6,735 nucleotides of DNA from Flavobacteriales bacterium UBA7690. GTDB taxonomy: Bacteria; Bacteroidota; Bacteroidia; Flavobacteriales_F; PHOS-HE28. Shown one piece after another: positions 6,735-6,735 of this stretch (position 1 is the stretch's first letter; the number at the start of each line of letters is the position of its first letter). Location of the stretch: positions 81,506 through 88,240 of the forward strand of contig DLGQ01000012.1 of NCBI GenBank assembly GCA_002482775.1. The letters run 5' to 3'. The notes beneath the pieces are model-generated. The model worked only from the letters and a program-made list of their open reading frames with translations, was not told where the DNA came from and searched no databases. The translations under genes were made by a program, and so were the position numbers.

Positions 6735-6735
6735 A

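Noticed and set aside
1..6735. CRISPR array, tRNA, rRNA, transposase or integrase
   Set aside because: No spaced direct repeats, cloverleaf, rRNA-like stretch or transposase/integrase motif was seen on either strand, so how the island moved cannot be told from this window.

Overview
The window looks like a piece of a moderately GC-rich Bacteroidota-type chromosome carrying a defence island. The lineage is an inference. It rests on the end of a fibronectin-III-like secreted protein, a secreted MORN_2-repeat protein, a TAnnTTTG-type promoter match and little use of Shine-Dalgarno sites on the left side; no marker gene is present to settle it.

Left part (1-1207): the last 33 codons of a gene ending in an Fn3-like strand pattern, then an intergenic block with two adjacent hairpins. 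The second hairpin is a strong intrinsic terminator with a GAAA tetraloop. Next comes a complete secreted protein built from roughly 24-residue MORN_2-type repeats.

Junction (1208-1565): a GC-rich remnant of a class I SAM-dependent methyltransferase on the minus strand, keeping only the SAM-binding core. It lacks its N-terminus, and its C-terminus gives way to unrelated sequence. It stops within a few tens of bases of the next gene, so this looks like the scar where the island entered or recombined.

Right part (1566-6735): two converging units separated by 79 bp with a bidirectional terminator-like hairpin. On the plus strand is a 762-residue protein with an N-terminal winged-helix-like region, a PIN nuclease domain with its acidic residues present, a long coiled coil and four C-terminal membrane segments. 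On the minus strand is a translationally coupled pair: the 3' end of what looks like a type III (Mod-like) DNA methyltransferase, overlapping by 4 nt an 854-residue SF2 helicase/Res-like protein with all major helicase motifs and a possible degenerate PD-(D/E)XK-like C-terminal region.

The Mod/Res pair would modify and restrict DNA. The membrane-anchored PIN protein is a candidate separate or cooperating effector that cuts RNA (abortive-infection style). That the two units work together is an inference from adjacency only.
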